Counted from the first letter of the stretch, positions 1-8,745 are shown. The stretch is DNA of 64,000 nucleotides from Micrococcales bacterium (GCA_016719135.1 JADKAV010000012.1:40141-104140); one strand, 5' to 3'. Numbers and translations are program-made. The notes: generated by a model not told the origin, from the letters alone.

Positions 1-134
1 ATGAGTCCGTCCTGTGACTCCACAGCGCGATCAAGATGTTCCTGCAGCATCGGCGCCGTGTGCAGGTCCAGTTCGCCCACCGCACTGACGACTGTCGCCG
101 CCCCCGACTGTTCCGTGCTTACCTGCAAGTGCAT
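1..134 (-). CDS. STAS-domain anti-sigma factor antagonist (BldG-like), partial
   Basis: The first 44 codons are visible; the rest lies beyond the left edge. The ATG at 134 follows an AGGAGG box by four bases. The peptide begins MHLQVSTEQSG and contains VVSAVGELDLHTAPML, the typical first strands of a STAS domain (the G-E-L-D turn before helix 1). STAS antagonists bind anti-sigma factors and are controlled by serine phosphorylation; the phosphorylation site would be further downstream, outside the window. In Streptomyces the homologue bldG lies near a helicase and TadE genes, which agrees with the TadE-like gene next door. Family call is confident; which sigma factor it serves cannot be told. 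Confidence 0.72.
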   Translation of the reverse strand, partial: MHLQVSTEQSGAATVVSAVGELDLHTAPMLQEHLDRAVESQDGL

Positions 135-198
135 CTCGCCTCCTGCGTCCGCTTCGGCCGTGTGGATCCGGCGATGCCGGTCGCGACCTTGCCAAAGC

Positions 199-534
199 CT
201 AGTCGGGCGGGCCCGCCCGAGCCAGTGCCTCGAGCCGCACGTGCCGTCCCGCTAGCACCAGCACGTCCCGCTCGGCCCGCACCGAGAAGTCCGGTCCTGC
301 CTGTTCACATGTCACCAGTGCGGCTCCGTTGGCCCGCGCCACCGCCGCAGCCGGCGCGCACTGCCCGGCGTGGGCGGCAGCCAGAGCGGCCAGGTCGGCC
401 GCTGCCGAGACCTGCGCCCGCGCCACCGCGATTCGGGTCATCTGGAGCACGGCGGCCGTGAGTGCCAGCAGCAGGACCAGCATGGACACCAGCACCACCG
501 TTGCCGCCCCACGATCGTCCGCGAGCCGCCTCAC
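199..534 (-). CDS. TadE/G-like secretion-neighbourhood protein (Rv3654c-like)
   Basis: 111 residues. A charged N-terminus with a DRGAAT motif is followed by one hydrophobic segment (about residues 12-32) and a short Ala/Arg-rich tail. This is the layout of the small TadE-like proteins at the end of actinobacterial tad clusters. It probably sits in the membrane as a minor pilin or pilin-assembly partner. The start overlaps the stop of the preceding TadE gene by four bases (ATGA), so translation is probably coupled. The Ala-rich sequence makes finer assignment unreliable; position and topology carry the call. Confidence 0.75.
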   Translation of the reverse strand: MRRLADDRGAATVVLVSMLVLLLALTAAVLQMTRIAVARAQVSAAADLAALAAAHAGQCAPAAAVARANGAALVTCEQAGPDFSVRAERDVLVLAGRHVRLEALARAGPPD

Positions 535-848
535 CCGGATTCCAGCGGTGTCGTCGCGCTGGCGCGCAAGGTGAAGCCGGGCAACATTCCCTGTGCGCCC
601 ACCCGGCGACTGACCTCGAACGAGACCCCCTCAGGTCCCCGGTCGATGGACATGTCAGCATCCGGCAGGATCGCGGCGACCTGCGCGCGAGCCACCGCTT
701 CCGGTTCGCCGCGGGCCAGCAACCGCGCTCCGGTCCGGGCGGCCTCCACCACTTGGACCTGGGAGGCCCCGATGCCGGTCAGCGCCACCAGGCTCAGCAC
801 CAGCGGAACGACCGCCAGCAGGCCCACCGCGAATTCGGCCGTCACCAT
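531..848 (-). CDS. TadE-family minor pilin
   Basis: About 105 residues from the ATG at 848. The N-terminus is MVTAEFAVGLL followed by a long hydrophobic stretch, as in TadE. The residue encoded just before the ATG is Gly and Glu is at position 5 after it, matching the prepilin-peptidase pattern G|xxxxE. That raises the possibility of a start further upstream at a rare codon; no in-frame ATG, GTG or TTG is present immediately upstream, so ATG 848 is kept. It sits between the Flp-like pilin and the Rv3654c-like gene, as in M. tuberculosis (Rv3655c). The role is inferred to be a minor subunit of the Flp pilus. Confidence 0.78.
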   Translation of the reverse strand: MVTAEFAVGLLAVVPLVLSLVALTGIGASQVQVVEAARTGARLLARGEPEAVARAQVAAILPDADMSIDRGPEGVSFEVSRRVGAQGMLPGFTLRASATTPLESG

Positions 849-933
849 CCCCTCGGAGCCGGACCAGCGACCCGCGCGTATGCGGTGGTGCAGCCGGACT
901 GCACCACCGCCGCGCGCACAACAGCAGGCGTCG

Positions 934-1110
934 TCACAGGATGAACGAGAACGCCTTCTGGATGACCTCCCACAGGACCTCTTGCACGTCCGGGGAACTG
1001 AGCAACTTGACCAGGATGCCGCCGAAGCCGGCCGCGGCCACGGTGCCCACCGCGTACTCCGCAGTGGACATGCCGTCCTCGGATGCCAGGCGCTGAATTG
1101 CAGCCTCCAT
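934..1110 (-). CDS. Flp-type pilin precursor (DUF4244)
   Basis: A 58-residue protein with a strong ribosome binding site (AAGGAGG) before ATG 1110. The leader MEAAIQRLASEDG precedes MSTAEYAVGTVAAAG: Gly at -1 and Glu at +5 is the classic prepilin cleavage pattern, followed by the hydrophobic helix. This matches DUF4244 proteins such as Rv3656c, the presumed major Flp pilin of actinobacterial tad loci. A gap of about 140 bases separates it from tadC, so it may have its own promoter, as expected for an abundant structural subunit. Secretion and assembly would depend on the TadA/B/C proteins encoded upstream. Confidence 0.85.
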   Translation of the reverse strand: MEAAIQRLASEDGMSTAEYAVGTVAAAGFGGILVKLLSSPDVQEVLWEVIQKAFSFIL

Positions 1111-1254
1111 TGACTACCTCCTTGTGGGTTGCACCGCCCCGAGGGTGGTGTATCCACCGTGCTGCCATTGACCGTCGCGTGGGGGCCACCGACCGGATCT
1201 GGGGATAGCGGCCGCAGCCGTCCACAGGGACCGCAGCGCTGCGTCGACCGGCAT

Positions 1255-1947
1255 TCAGAACAGGCTCTGAACCATGGAACCGATGATCGGCACGACCGCC
1301 AGCAGGACGAAGGCCGGCAGGAAACACAGCCCCAGCGGCGCCACCGCTTTGACGCCGACCGCGCGCGCCCGCCGTTCGAGTTCGCCGGCTCGCTCGTAGC
1401 GCATCTGCTCGGCACACGCGACCAGGGAACGGGTCAGCGCCCCGCCGGACTCGACTGACCTCAGCAGGACGCGTCCGACCGGGGCAAGGACCGCGTCCTC
1501 GAGTAGCTCCGCGAACGTGTCCGCGTGGGTGGCCCCCATCGCGTGGCGTCCCGCGCACCTACCCAGCACACCGGCGATCGGTTCACCGAAGGCGTCGGCC
1601 ACCACCGCGATTGCCGTCCACAAGGGCGCGCCGGCGAACAGGCACGAGGCAAGGCAGTCCACGGCATCCGGGGCCTGCCGCGCGAGCGCCTCCCGCCGTG
1701 CGGAGTCGTCCGCGGCCAGCCTCGTGAACAGCGCACGGGCACCGACTCCCACGGCGATGCCGGCCAGCAGACCGAACCAGCCACCGAACAGAACCGCCGT
1801 GCCGAGCCCGGCCACCAGCGCTGCCCCGTCCTGGGCATGCAGCCTGCTCGGCGCCTTGGGCACATCAGGTGCCACACGCAGGCGGCTGCCCGGCGGCACG
1901 AGCAGCCACATCCCCAGAGCCAGCAGCATCAGCGGCAGCAGCCTCAC
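1255..1947 (-). CDS. tadC: TadC-like type II/IV secretion F-domain membrane protein
   Basis: 230 residues: an N-terminal membrane segment (residues 1-16), a second hydrophobic stretch (about 45-70), a cytoplasmic helical region and a C-terminal membrane segment ending in SMVQSLF. This is the T2SF/GspF fold of Tad inner-membrane platform proteins and corresponds to Rv3657c. It should pair with the TadB-like protein and dock the TadA ATPase. The start overlaps tadB by four bases. Individual TadB/TadC naming follows gene order, since both belong to one family. Confidence 0.82.
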   Translation of the reverse strand: MRLLPLMLLALGMWLLVPPGSRLRVAPDVPKAPSRLHAQDGAALVAGLGTAVLFGGWFGLLAGIAVGVGARALFTRLAADDSARREALARQAPDAVDCLASCLFAGAPLWTAIAVVADAFGEPIAGVLGRCAGRHAMGATHADTFAELLEDAVLAPVGRVLLRSVESGGALTRSLVACAEQMRYERAGELERRARAVGVKAVAPLGLCFLPAFVLLAVVPIIGSMVQSLF

Positions 1948-2594
1948 AACTGCCTCTCAATGCTCGACACCAGTCGACGCATCCACACGATGCCCGCGGC
2001 CTCCAACGCGATGGCAATGATCAGGCAGCCCAGACCCCAGGGTGTGCCCAGGAGGAATCCGATGGGGTCGGCGCCCATCAGCAGGCCCATGCCCACACCG
2101 ACTGCCGGTAGCACTGCCAGAACGCGGACCGTGCCCCGCGGACCGGCCAGCTGCGCGGCCACCTCGCGGCGCAGTTTCGCCGACTGCTCGGCTGCACCCA
2201 CGAGTCGGTCCAAGGCCGATGCGAGCGCGGCCCCGGAGCCCTCCGAGACCTGCCACAGCGCGGCCAGCGACACCAGTAGCGGATGCTCGGTGCCTTCTTC
2301 GCGCAGGGCCGCGGGTACGTCACCGCCCATCCGGCACACGGCGACCGCGTTCGCGCAAAGGCGGGGGTCGCCGGTGGCCTGCACCGCACGCTCGAATGCC
2401 GGTCGCAGGGCGGACCCGGCCTCCAACTCATCACGCAGTCCTGCCAGAACCTCCACCACCGATGCCGAGGCGGTCCGCCGCCGTGAGGGGATGGGCAAAG
2501 CGGGCAACACCCACCGCCGCTCTGTCAGCCGCCAGCGCGAACTGGGGACTACCAACAGCACCCCACCGAGCACGATCATCACCAGCGCGGTCAC
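1944..2594 (-). CDS. tadB: TadB-like type II/IV secretion F-domain membrane protein
   Basis: 216 residues with an N-terminal membrane anchor (MTALVMIVLGGVLLVVP), a central cytoplasmic F domain and two C-terminal hydrophobic segments. The conserved helical region with LRDELEAGSALRPA and LAALWQVSEGSG is typical of TadB/T2SF proteins. It forms the inner-membrane platform with TadC. Four-base ATGA overlaps with tadA upstream and tadC downstream show a tightly coupled operon, as in M. tuberculosis Rv3658c. Confidence 0.83.
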   Translation of the reverse strand: MTALVMIVLGGVLLVVPSSRWRLTERRWVLPALPIPSRRRTASASVVEVLAGLRDELEAGSALRPAFERAVQATGDPRLCANAVAVCRMGGDVPAALREEGTEHPLLVSLAALWQVSEGSGAALASALDRLVGAAEQSAKLRREVAAQLAGPRGTVRVLAVLPAVGVGMGLLMGADPIGFLLGTPWGLGCLIIAIALEAAGIVWMRRLVSSIERQL

Positions 2595-3730
2595 TTTTGC
2601 AGCCTCGCGGCGGCGGCACCAGCGATCACCTGGTCGTCACGGAAGATCGCCGCGGGCACTGTGCGCACCAGGCCGTCGCCCCCGCGTTCCAGCACAGCGA
2701 CTCCAGCCACCCGGCGCATCCCTTGCTCGTCGCGCACGACGTGCACCACCGCCTGCAGACCAGCGGCGACCTGGGCGTGCACCCCGTCCCGGTTCAACCC
2801 GGCCGGCATGGCCAGCGACTCCAATCGGGCGGGCACATCGGAGGCACTGTTCGCGTGCACCGTTCCACAGCCGCCCTCATGACCGGTGTTGAGGGCTGCC
2901 AGTAGATCGACGACCTCACCTCCGCGAACCTCGCCGACCACGACGCGGTCCGGGCGCATGCGAAGAGCCTGGCGCACGAGGTCGCGCATCGTGACCGCAC
3001 CCGAGCCCTCAGTGTTGGCGGGCCTGGACTCCAACCGGACCACGTGCGGGTGGTTGGGACGCAACTCCGCGGAGTCCTCCACGATCACGATCCGATCGTT
3101 GGGATCAGCCGCCGACAGCAACGTGTTCAACAGGGTGGTCTTTCCCGATCCCGTGCCACCGCTGACCAGGAACGCCGCCCGCCGGCGCACCAGCCCCTCG
3201 AGCACCGGCGCGGCGGCCTGCGGGATCATCCCCACCTCCACCAGGTCCGCCAGTGTGAACACCTGCCGGCGCGGCACCCGCAGCGACAGACAGGTGCCCT
3301 GCGGACTGACCGGCGGCAGAATGGCATGCAGCCGGATGCCGTTGGGCAGCCGCGCGTCGATGAACGGAACGCTGTCGTCGAGCCTGCGTCCCGCGCTGCT
3401 GGCCAGGCGCTGCGCCAGTCGACGCACAGCCGCCTCGTCGGGGAAGCACACCTCGCTGCGTTCCAGGCCCTGACCGGCGTCGACCCACACTTCGTCCGGA
3501 GCGTTGACCAGGACATCGGTGACACCTTCGCGTCGCACCAGAGGCTCCAACGCCCCGAGCCCGGCGATCTCCGTGCGCAGCGAGGAGACGACCTCGACGA
3601 TCGCGGCTTCCGGCAGCACCAGGCCCTCATCACGCAGTGCCTCGGTGACCGATACAGCACTGGCAGACCAGCCCTTCGCGGCCAGTCGCCGCCGCACCCT
3701 TTCGACCAGGGCTTCCGGCGGCGGGCTCAC
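2591..3730 (-). CDS. tadA: TadA/CpaF-family secretion ATPase
   Basis: 379 residues, a PulE/VirB11-type hexameric ATPase that powers Flp pilus assembly. The N-terminal domain (1-180) contains VTDVLVNAPDEVWVD, seen in CpaF proteins. The Walker A motif is GGTGSGKTT (about residue 205), followed by the Asp box IVIVEDSAELR and the Walker B region RPDRVVVGEVRG with the downstream GHEGGCGTVHAN His box. All catalytic motifs are present. Overlaps with ssd and tadB are four bases each. It corresponds to Rv3659c. Confidence 0.92.
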   Translation of the reverse strand: MSPPPEALVERVRRRLAAKGWSASAVSVTEALRDEGLVLPEAAIVEVVSSLRTEIAGLGALEPLVRREGVTDVLVNAPDEVWVDAGQGLERSEVCFPDEAAVRRLAQRLASSAGRRLDDSVPFIDARLPNGIRLHAILPPVSPQGTCLSLRVPRRQVFTLADLVEVGMIPQAAAPVLEGLVRRRAAFLVSGGTGSGKTTLLNTLLSAADPNDRIVIVEDSAELRPNHPHVVRLESRPANTEGSGAVTMRDLVRQALRMRPDRVVVGEVRGGEVVDLLAALNTGHEGGCGTVHANSASDVPARLESLAMPAGLNRDGVHAQVAAGLQAVVHVVRDEQGMRRVAGVAVLERGGDGLVRTVPAAIFRDDQVIAGAAAARLQK

Positions 3731-4758
3731 GCCAGCACGTCCTTCAGGATGCCGTCACCGGCGCGGGCCAACGGAGTGCGGCGGCGGTGTCCGGGCGGCT
3801 CCCCGCGTTCCAGTCGCTGGTCCAGGTTGCGGTCGGCGGCCACAGCGGCGAGCACGGGCAGCCCCAAGGCCTCGCCGATGTCCTGGCTGGCCAGTCCCCC
3901 GGGGTTCGGTCCCCGCACCACCACTTCACACACGGGCAGTTCCAGTCGGTTGACCATCCGCCGTGCCGCCCGCACGGACCGCACATCTGCGGGCACCACC
4001 ATGAGGACCCGGTCGCAACGACCGAGCACCTCCCGCTGGAAACCAGCGGTCGCCCGGCCGAGGTCCACGACCGTGACCGGTGTGGACAGCCGCGCGGCGT
4101 CGACGACCGCGCAAGCGATGCCCGGCTGCAGGCTGGTGTGCACCTCGTCGGCCCATCCGAGCAGCCGGATGCCGTCGACCTGTCCGATGGTGCTCTGCAG
4201 CGACCGGGCCGGGATGCGTCCGGCGCCGGCCCGTACCTGGTCCCACGTGAGGCCATCGAGGTGATCAACGCCGAGTATCACCGCCAGACCGCATCCCAGT
4301 GGATCCAGGTCCAGCAGATACGGGGCCAGGCGCGCCCGGACGGCGGCAAGGGCCAGCGCAGAGGCGAAGACTGACGCGCCGGCACCCCCGCGGCACCCGA
4401 GCACCCCGACCACCACACCCGAGGTGATCTCGGCACCGGCCTGTTCGACCCGGTCGGTCAGCCAGCCCTGTTCGCCCGGCGGCGTCACGACCGCCTCCGC
4501 GCCGATCTCCACGGCCAGGCGCCACACATCGGGATCGGGATAACCGAACACCACAACACCGCAGCGCCGGGGCAATCCAGCCGCCGCCACTTCGCGCAAC
4601 TGGTCGACACCGACCACGACCACGCCGGCATGCGACCACCGGGCCGAGGCCGCTGCGATCTGCGCGCTGACGTCCACCCTGATTTCGGAGGGGGAGGCCA
4701 GTGCGAGCAGGTGATCGACGTTTTCAGGATCCGCGCAGATCAGCAGGACGTCGGTCAT
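3727..4758 (-). CDS. ssd: Septum-site-determining protein Ssd / CpaE-like ATPase
   Basis: 343 residues. The N-terminal third is a receiver-like region; from about residue 118 there is a MinD/ParA-like fold with VVGVLGCRGGAGASVFA as a deviant Walker A, PYLLDLDPLGCGLAV as the second strand and VTVVDLGRA as Walker B. Proteins of this type (Rv3660c, TIGR03815) localise Tad machinery in the way CpaE does and affect septation when overproduced in mycobacteria. The P-loop has Ala-Ser where Lys-Thr is usual (GGAGASVF), so ATP hydrolysis may be weak. It is the first gene of the tad operon. Confidence 0.85.
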   Translation of the reverse strand: MTDVLLICADPENVDHLLALASPSEIRVDVSAQIAAASARWSHAGVVVVGVDQLREVAAAGLPRRCGVVVFGYPDPDVWRLAVEIGAEAVVTPPGEQGWLTDRVEQAGAEITSGVVVGVLGCRGGAGASVFASALALAAVRARLAPYLLDLDPLGCGLAVILGVDHLDGLTWDQVRAGAGRIPARSLQSTIGQVDGIRLLGWADEVHTSLQPGIACAVVDAARLSTPVTVVDLGRATAGFQREVLGRCDRVLMVVPADVRSVRAARRMVNRLELPVCEVVVRGPNPGGLASQDIGEALGLPVLAAVAADRNLDQRLERGEPPGHRRRTPLARAGDGILKDVLA

Positions 4759-4835
4759 CCATCAAGGCTCGCCGGTCGACGCCGCCGCACCAAGGGACCG
4801 CAGCCAATCTGTGGATGAATCGGTCCGACATGTGG

Positions 4836-4900
4836 AAGGCTCCCGCAGGGGGGGATGCGGGAGCCTTCGGGGCCGATGTTTGGGGGGGAAATATCGGCCC
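4836..4900 (-). promoter_or_regulatory. Two consecutive hairpins with C7 loops in the tad operon leader
   Basis: Two perfect stems lie back to back about 80 bases upstream of ssd. Arms 4836-4847 and 4856-4867 (12 bp) enclose an 8-base loop; arms 4870-4877 and 4893-4900 (8 bp) enclose a 15-base loop. Read on the tad strand, each loop carries a run of seven C. No U-tract follows, so these do not look like simple terminators. The remaining bases between ssd and the HAD gene (4759-5055) hold no ORF that I can support. A role as leader element or regulator binding site is inference. Confidence 0.5.
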
Positions 4901-5055
4901 ACGTCCTATCGGACACTCCCACTATCACCCGCAACGCGACCCGATGCAAGCGTTCTAAGGAAGGGTTCACTTACTCTTAACAAAACCGTCCGGATGGATG
5001 ATGCCGCGGGCGCCGAACGGCCCAGGTCAGCGACGACCTGTGACACGATGTAAAG

Positions 5056-5835
5056 GTGTCTGAGCGCGCAGCAGCCTTCTTCGATCTGGACAAGACGATC
5101 CTGGCGAAGTCGAGTTCGCTGGCCTTCGCCAAGCCCCTGTACGACGGCGGGTTGATCGGCCGCAGCGACGTCCTCAAGAGCGCCTACGGGCAACTGGTCT
5201 ACCTGACCTCCGGCGCCGATCACGACCAGATGGAACGCATGCGCGTCTACCTGTCGAAACTGAGTGCGGGCTGGGAGGTCGAGCGGGTGAAGGCCATCGT
5301 GGCCGAGACCCTCGACGGGATTGTGGAGCCGATCGTGTACCAGGAGGCGGTCAAGCTCATCTCCGAACACCAGGCCGCCGGCCGCGACGTCATCATCATC
5401 TCGTCGTCGGGCACCGAGATCGTGGAACCCATCGGGACCCGCCTGGGCGTCGACAAGGCCATCGGGACCCAGATGGTGATCGAGGACGGCAAGTACACCG
5501 GCGAGGTGCTCTTTTACGCCTATGGCCCGGGCAAGGCCGATGCCATGCGGGCCCTTGCCCAGGACGAGGGCTACGACCTGGCCCAGTCGTATGCCTACAG
5601 CGACTCCTACACCGACCTGCCGATGCTCGAGGTCGTCGGCCACCCGTTCGCCGTCAACCCCGACGAGCAGTTGCGCAGGGTCGCCCGCGAGCGCGTGTGG
5701 CCGGTGCTGGAGTTCGCCAAACCGCAGGCCATGAGCCACACGATCAGCCGGGAACAGAAGGCTGCGGCCGCTTCAGCTGCTGGAGCCGTCGCGCTGGGCC
5801 TGGCCTGGTACACCAGATACAGGCGTCACCGCTGA
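5056..5835 (+). CDS. HAD-IB family phosphatase (SerB-like)
   Basis: 259 residues from GTG 5056. Motif I is AFFDLDKTIL (DxDxT with Lys as the fourth residue), motif II is IIISSSGTE, and motif III is YSDSYTDLPML, all in the order of HAD-IB hydrolases. A C-terminal hydrophobic helix followed by TRYRRHR suggests loose membrane attachment. The homologue Rv3661 also sits beside ssd. Substrate is unknown; lysophospholipid or phosphoserine-like substrates are known in the family. The last 63 bases overlap the 3' end of the convergent methyltransferase gene. Confidence 0.85.
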   Translation: MSERAAAFFDLDKTILAKSSSLAFAKPLYDGGLIGRSDVLKSAYGQLVYLTSGADHDQMERMRVYLSKLSAGWEVERVKAIVAETLDGIVEPIVYQEAVKLISEHQAAGRDVIIISSSGTEIVEPIGTRLGVDKAIGTQMVIEDGKYTGEVLFYAYGPGKADAMRALAQDEGYDLAQSYAYSDSYTDLPMLEVVGHPFAVNPDEQLRRVARERVWPVLEFAKPQAMSHTISREQKAAAASAAGAVALGLAWYTRYRRHR

Positions 5836-7071
5836 CCGATCCAGCTGTAGCCGCAAGGGCATGCCGTCGTCGCCGTCCCCTCCGGTGCGCGTGGCGAGGA
5901 CCTGGTGCAATTGGATCCGGTTGCGCGCAAAGCCCCATTTCGACGCCGCAAGGTACAACCGCCACACGCGTGCCTTGCGCAGACCCACCTCCTGCACCGC
6001 CTCGTCCCAGCGCTGCTGCAAGTTGTCCAGCCAGAACCCCAACGTCCGGGCGTAGTGCAGTCGCAGGTTCTCCTCGTGCTGGACCTCGAGGCGCTGCCGC
6101 TCCATCGCGTCGATCAGCACCCCCACGTGAACCAGTTCCCCGTCGGGGAACACATACCGGTTGATGAAGCCATTGCGGGTCAGCGTGCGCTGCGACGGGT
6201 CAGTACGGGTGATGCAGTGGTTGAGCAGCCTGCCCCCGTCGACGAGTTTCGAGTGCAGGAAGCCGAAGTACGCCGGGTAGTTGGCCTTGCCGATGTGTTC
6301 GGTCAGCCCGATCGACGCGATCCGGTCGAAGCCGGATTCCCGTACCGCACGGTAGTCGCTGTGCCGGATGTCCACGAGACGGTCGAGCCCGGCCTCGGAC
6401 ACGGCGCGCTGGCCCCAGCGGGCCTGCTGTTCGGACAAGGTGACCGCGATCACTTCGACGCCGTAGTTGGCCGCCGCATGCAGGGCGAAACCACCCCACC
6501 CGCATCCCACGTCCAGCACCCGCATACCCGGTTCGAGCTGCAGTTTGCGGCACACCAGATCGAACTTCTCGACCTGCGCCTGCTCCAAGGTGGCGTCCTC
6601 ACTTTCGAAGACAGCGCAGGTGTAGGCCATCGTCGGGCCGAGCACCCACTCGTAGAAGCGGTTGGAGACGTCGTAGTGGTGCGAGATGGCCTGCGCGTCT
6701 CGGCGGCGGCTGTGTCGGCCGCCGTTGACCCGGGCCTCCTCCGGCGGCGGGGGCGGCTTCTGCAGCAAGAAGGGCGCGAAACGCCGGGCCAACCGCGCCT
6801 TCTCCTGCCAGGAGATCTCCCGCACCGCGGCCTGCGCCAACCGGTCGAAGGCTGTATACAGGTCGCCGGTCACCTCCAGATCGCCAGTGACGTAAGCACG
6901 CGCCAGACCCAGTTGTCCCGGCGCCCCAAGTAGCGCCGCGATGGCCTTCGGCGACTTCACCTCCAGCCGGACGTCGGACCCGAGCCGACCGCCCTTGCTG
7001 CCGTCATAGGCCACGAACTCCACGTCCGCGTCCGGACCGGCCAATTGATCGAACGCCTCCGCGATTTTCAT
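5773..7071 (-). CDS. bfaB: SAM-dependent fatty-acid methyltransferase (cyclopropane synthase family, BfaB/TmsB-like)
   Basis: About 432 residues, the usual length of CFA-synthase relatives. The SAM site is MRVLDVGCGWGGFAL (about residue 190), followed by VIAVTLSEQQ and FDRIASIGLTEHIG. An N-terminal SCP2-like region with VTGDLEVTGDLY is normal for this group. ATG 7071 overlaps the stop of the FAD oxidoreductase by four bases; an in-frame ATG at 7086 is an alternative. Next to an FAD-dependent reductase, such enzymes turn oleoyl lipids into 10-methylene and then 10-methyl chains (tuberculostearic acid type). The product is inferred from the gene pair. Confidence 0.82.
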   Translation of the reverse strand: MKIAEAFDQLAGPDADVEFVAYDGSKGGRLGSDVRLEVKSPKAIAALLGAPGQLGLARAYVTGDLEVTGDLYTAFDRLAQAAVREISWQEKARLARRFAPFLLQKPPPPPEEARVNGGRHSRRRDAQAISHHYDVSNRFYEWVLGPTMAYTCAVFESEDATLEQAQVEKFDLVCRKLQLEPGMRVLDVGCGWGGFALHAAANYGVEVIAVTLSEQQARWGQRAVSEAGLDRLVDIRHSDYRAVRESGFDRIASIGLTEHIGKANYPAYFGFLHSKLVDGGRLLNHCITRTDPSQRTLTRNGFINRYVFPDGELVHVGVLIDAMERQRLEVQHEENLRLHYARTLGFWLDNLQQRWDEAVQEVGLRKARVWRLYLAASKWGFARNRIQLHQVLATRTGGDGDDGMPLRLQLDRSAVTPVSGVPGQAQRDGSSS

Positions 7072-8441
7072 GAGCCCTCCAGGCACGTCTTCTCGTACAG
7101 GCCCGCGAATCGCCCCTGCGGGTCATATCTGGCCTTGAGCCGCGCGTACTCGCCGCCGCCGTAGATCTCGTAGAACTGTTCGCGGGAGTAGAACGACGTC
7201 GAATACAACGACTTGCGCCCGCCGAGGTCGGCCACCTTTGCTTCGATACGCCGGTTCACCGCCCCGGCCCGCGGGTCGGCTCCCCGATCGAGTTCCACCC
7301 GCGACCAGAAGCCCACATTGACATAGGTCGTCGCGGGATCGAACTCGTACAGGGTCCAACGACGGGCGGGGTCCCGCTGGCGCAACGGGCACAGCCACAC
7401 CGGGGAGATCCCCACCTCGCGCTCGAAGAAATCCATGAACTCCGCGAGTGCCTCGACGGGCACCTCCACGTCCTGCACCACGATCTCCTTGGGCGCCCGT
7501 CCGCGCAGGGCGTCGATCCTTCGCGAGAATCCCCAGCGGCGATCCGCGGCGATGATCTTCCAGTACACATCGCTGCGCTTGTAGCGGTCGGGCCACACCC
7601 TGCGCACCGCGGACCTTTGCACGCCGAACGCCGACGAGCACCAGAACCAGTCGGTGTCCCAGCGCCACAGGTAGTCGTGCACGGTCAAGGCATCCACTCG
7701 GTGCTCGCGCAAAGACCGGTAGTAGATGCCCTGACCGGTGTAGTCCGACGGCTGCCCGGTGTGCGCGTAACGGCCCAGCGTCAAGTACATCTCGTCGCGG
7801 CCGAACATCGTCGCATCCATGTAGTCCACGGCCTCGCCGTCGAAGCGGCGCTGGCCGGTGACCTGCGCCATCGCCGCGGCCAGGTCCAGCACGTCATCGA
7901 AGCGGATGTGGCGCAGCCGGATGAACGGCGCGACGGGTTCGAGTTCGATCTTCAGCCGCAGCGCGTAGCCGAGGCTGCCGTAGGAGTTGGGGAAGCCGAA
8001 GAAGAGGTCCTCGTTCTCGCCGCCCGCTTTGGCATGCACCACGTCGCCACTCCCGGTCAATACATCCATGCCGAGGACGGACTCGTGCGGGCAACCGTTG
8101 CGAAAACTCGCCGCCTCGATACCCAGCCCGGTGACCGCACCGCCGAGGGTGATGGTGCGCAACTGGGGGACGCACAGCGGCACCAGGCCGTGCGGCAGCG
8201 TCGCGTCGACCAGGTCCTCGTAGGTTGTCAGCCCGCCGACCGTGGCGGTCCGGTTCGTCGGATCGACTTCGAAGACGCCGTCGAACGCCGACAGGTCGAG
8301 GTGATGGTCCGACGGCGCTCGTGCCCGGAACAGATTCGACGTGGACTTGCGCAGGCGAACCTTGCCCTGGGAGCCGGCCAACTGGGCCCGCGCCGCATCG
8401 GCGGCGGTTGCGAAGTCCAGGCCCTGAGCCACGGGAATCAA
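7068..8441 (-). CDS. bfaA: FAD-binding oxidoreductase of 10-methyl fatty acid synthesis (BfaA/TmsA-like)
   Basis: 457 residues. The PCMH-type FAD domain spans about residues 1-210, with TATVGGLTTYEDL, TITLGGAVTGLGIEAAS and GCPHESVLGMDVLTG, which are close to DWARF1/DHCR24-type reductases. The C-terminal half contains a Trp-rich YLWRWDTDWFW segment and PVWLCPLR. In actinobacteria this enzyme reduces the methylene intermediate made by the adjacent methyltransferase using NADPH. The two genes overlap by four bases. The start at ATG 8441 is the only good one before a gap of 384 bases. Confidence 0.82.
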   Translation of the reverse strand: MIPVAQGLDFATAADAARAQLAGSQGKVRLRKSTSNLFRARAPSDHHLDLSAFDGVFEVDPTNRTATVGGLTTYEDLVDATLPHGLVPLCVPQLRTITLGGAVTGLGIEAASFRNGCPHESVLGMDVLTGSGDVVHAKAGGENEDLFFGFPNSYGSLGYALRLKIELEPVAPFIRLRHIRFDDVLDLAAAMAQVTGQRRFDGEAVDYMDATMFGRDEMYLTLGRYAHTGQPSDYTGQGIYYRSLREHRVDALTVHDYLWRWDTDWFWCSSAFGVQRSAVRRVWPDRYKRSDVYWKIIAADRRWGFSRRIDALRGRAPKEIVVQDVEVPVEALAEFMDFFEREVGISPVWLCPLRQRDPARRWTLYEFDPATTYVNVGFWSRVELDRGADPRAGAVNRRIEAKVADLGGRKSLYSTSFYSREQFYEIYGGGEYARLKARYDPQGRFAGLYEKTCLEGS

Positions 8442-8745
8442 TGCTAGAAGCGCACACCCGGGATTCCAAGGGGGTGAGGGCCAGGTGGGGCAAGAAGAAA
8501 CCGGGCCCGAGTGAACATGCGTGCTAAGTGGCCGGTCAAGCCGGCCGATCCCGACGTGGGGTGCAGCGCCGCGTGGGTACCCGGACCCGGTTGTCGATGG
8601 CCTGGGCCATCTGGTTCCTTTCTACACCGATCCTCGACGCCGTGGACAGGGTTCTTGAGAACACGCCGAGACTTTCACCCGACATGCACCCGTTGCGCCG
8701 GCCTCACCTGCGGGCAGGGAGGGCTGTTGGTCCAGCCCAAACGAT

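Noticed and set aside
531..1415. A longer TadE protein extending upstream to 1415
   Set aside because: It would run through the Flp pilin gene and part of tadC on the same strand; the extra residues are low-complexity Arg/Ser.
8442..8740. Small ORFs on both strands in the gap before the hairpin element
   Set aside because: No ribosome sites, biased composition and no recognisable motif.
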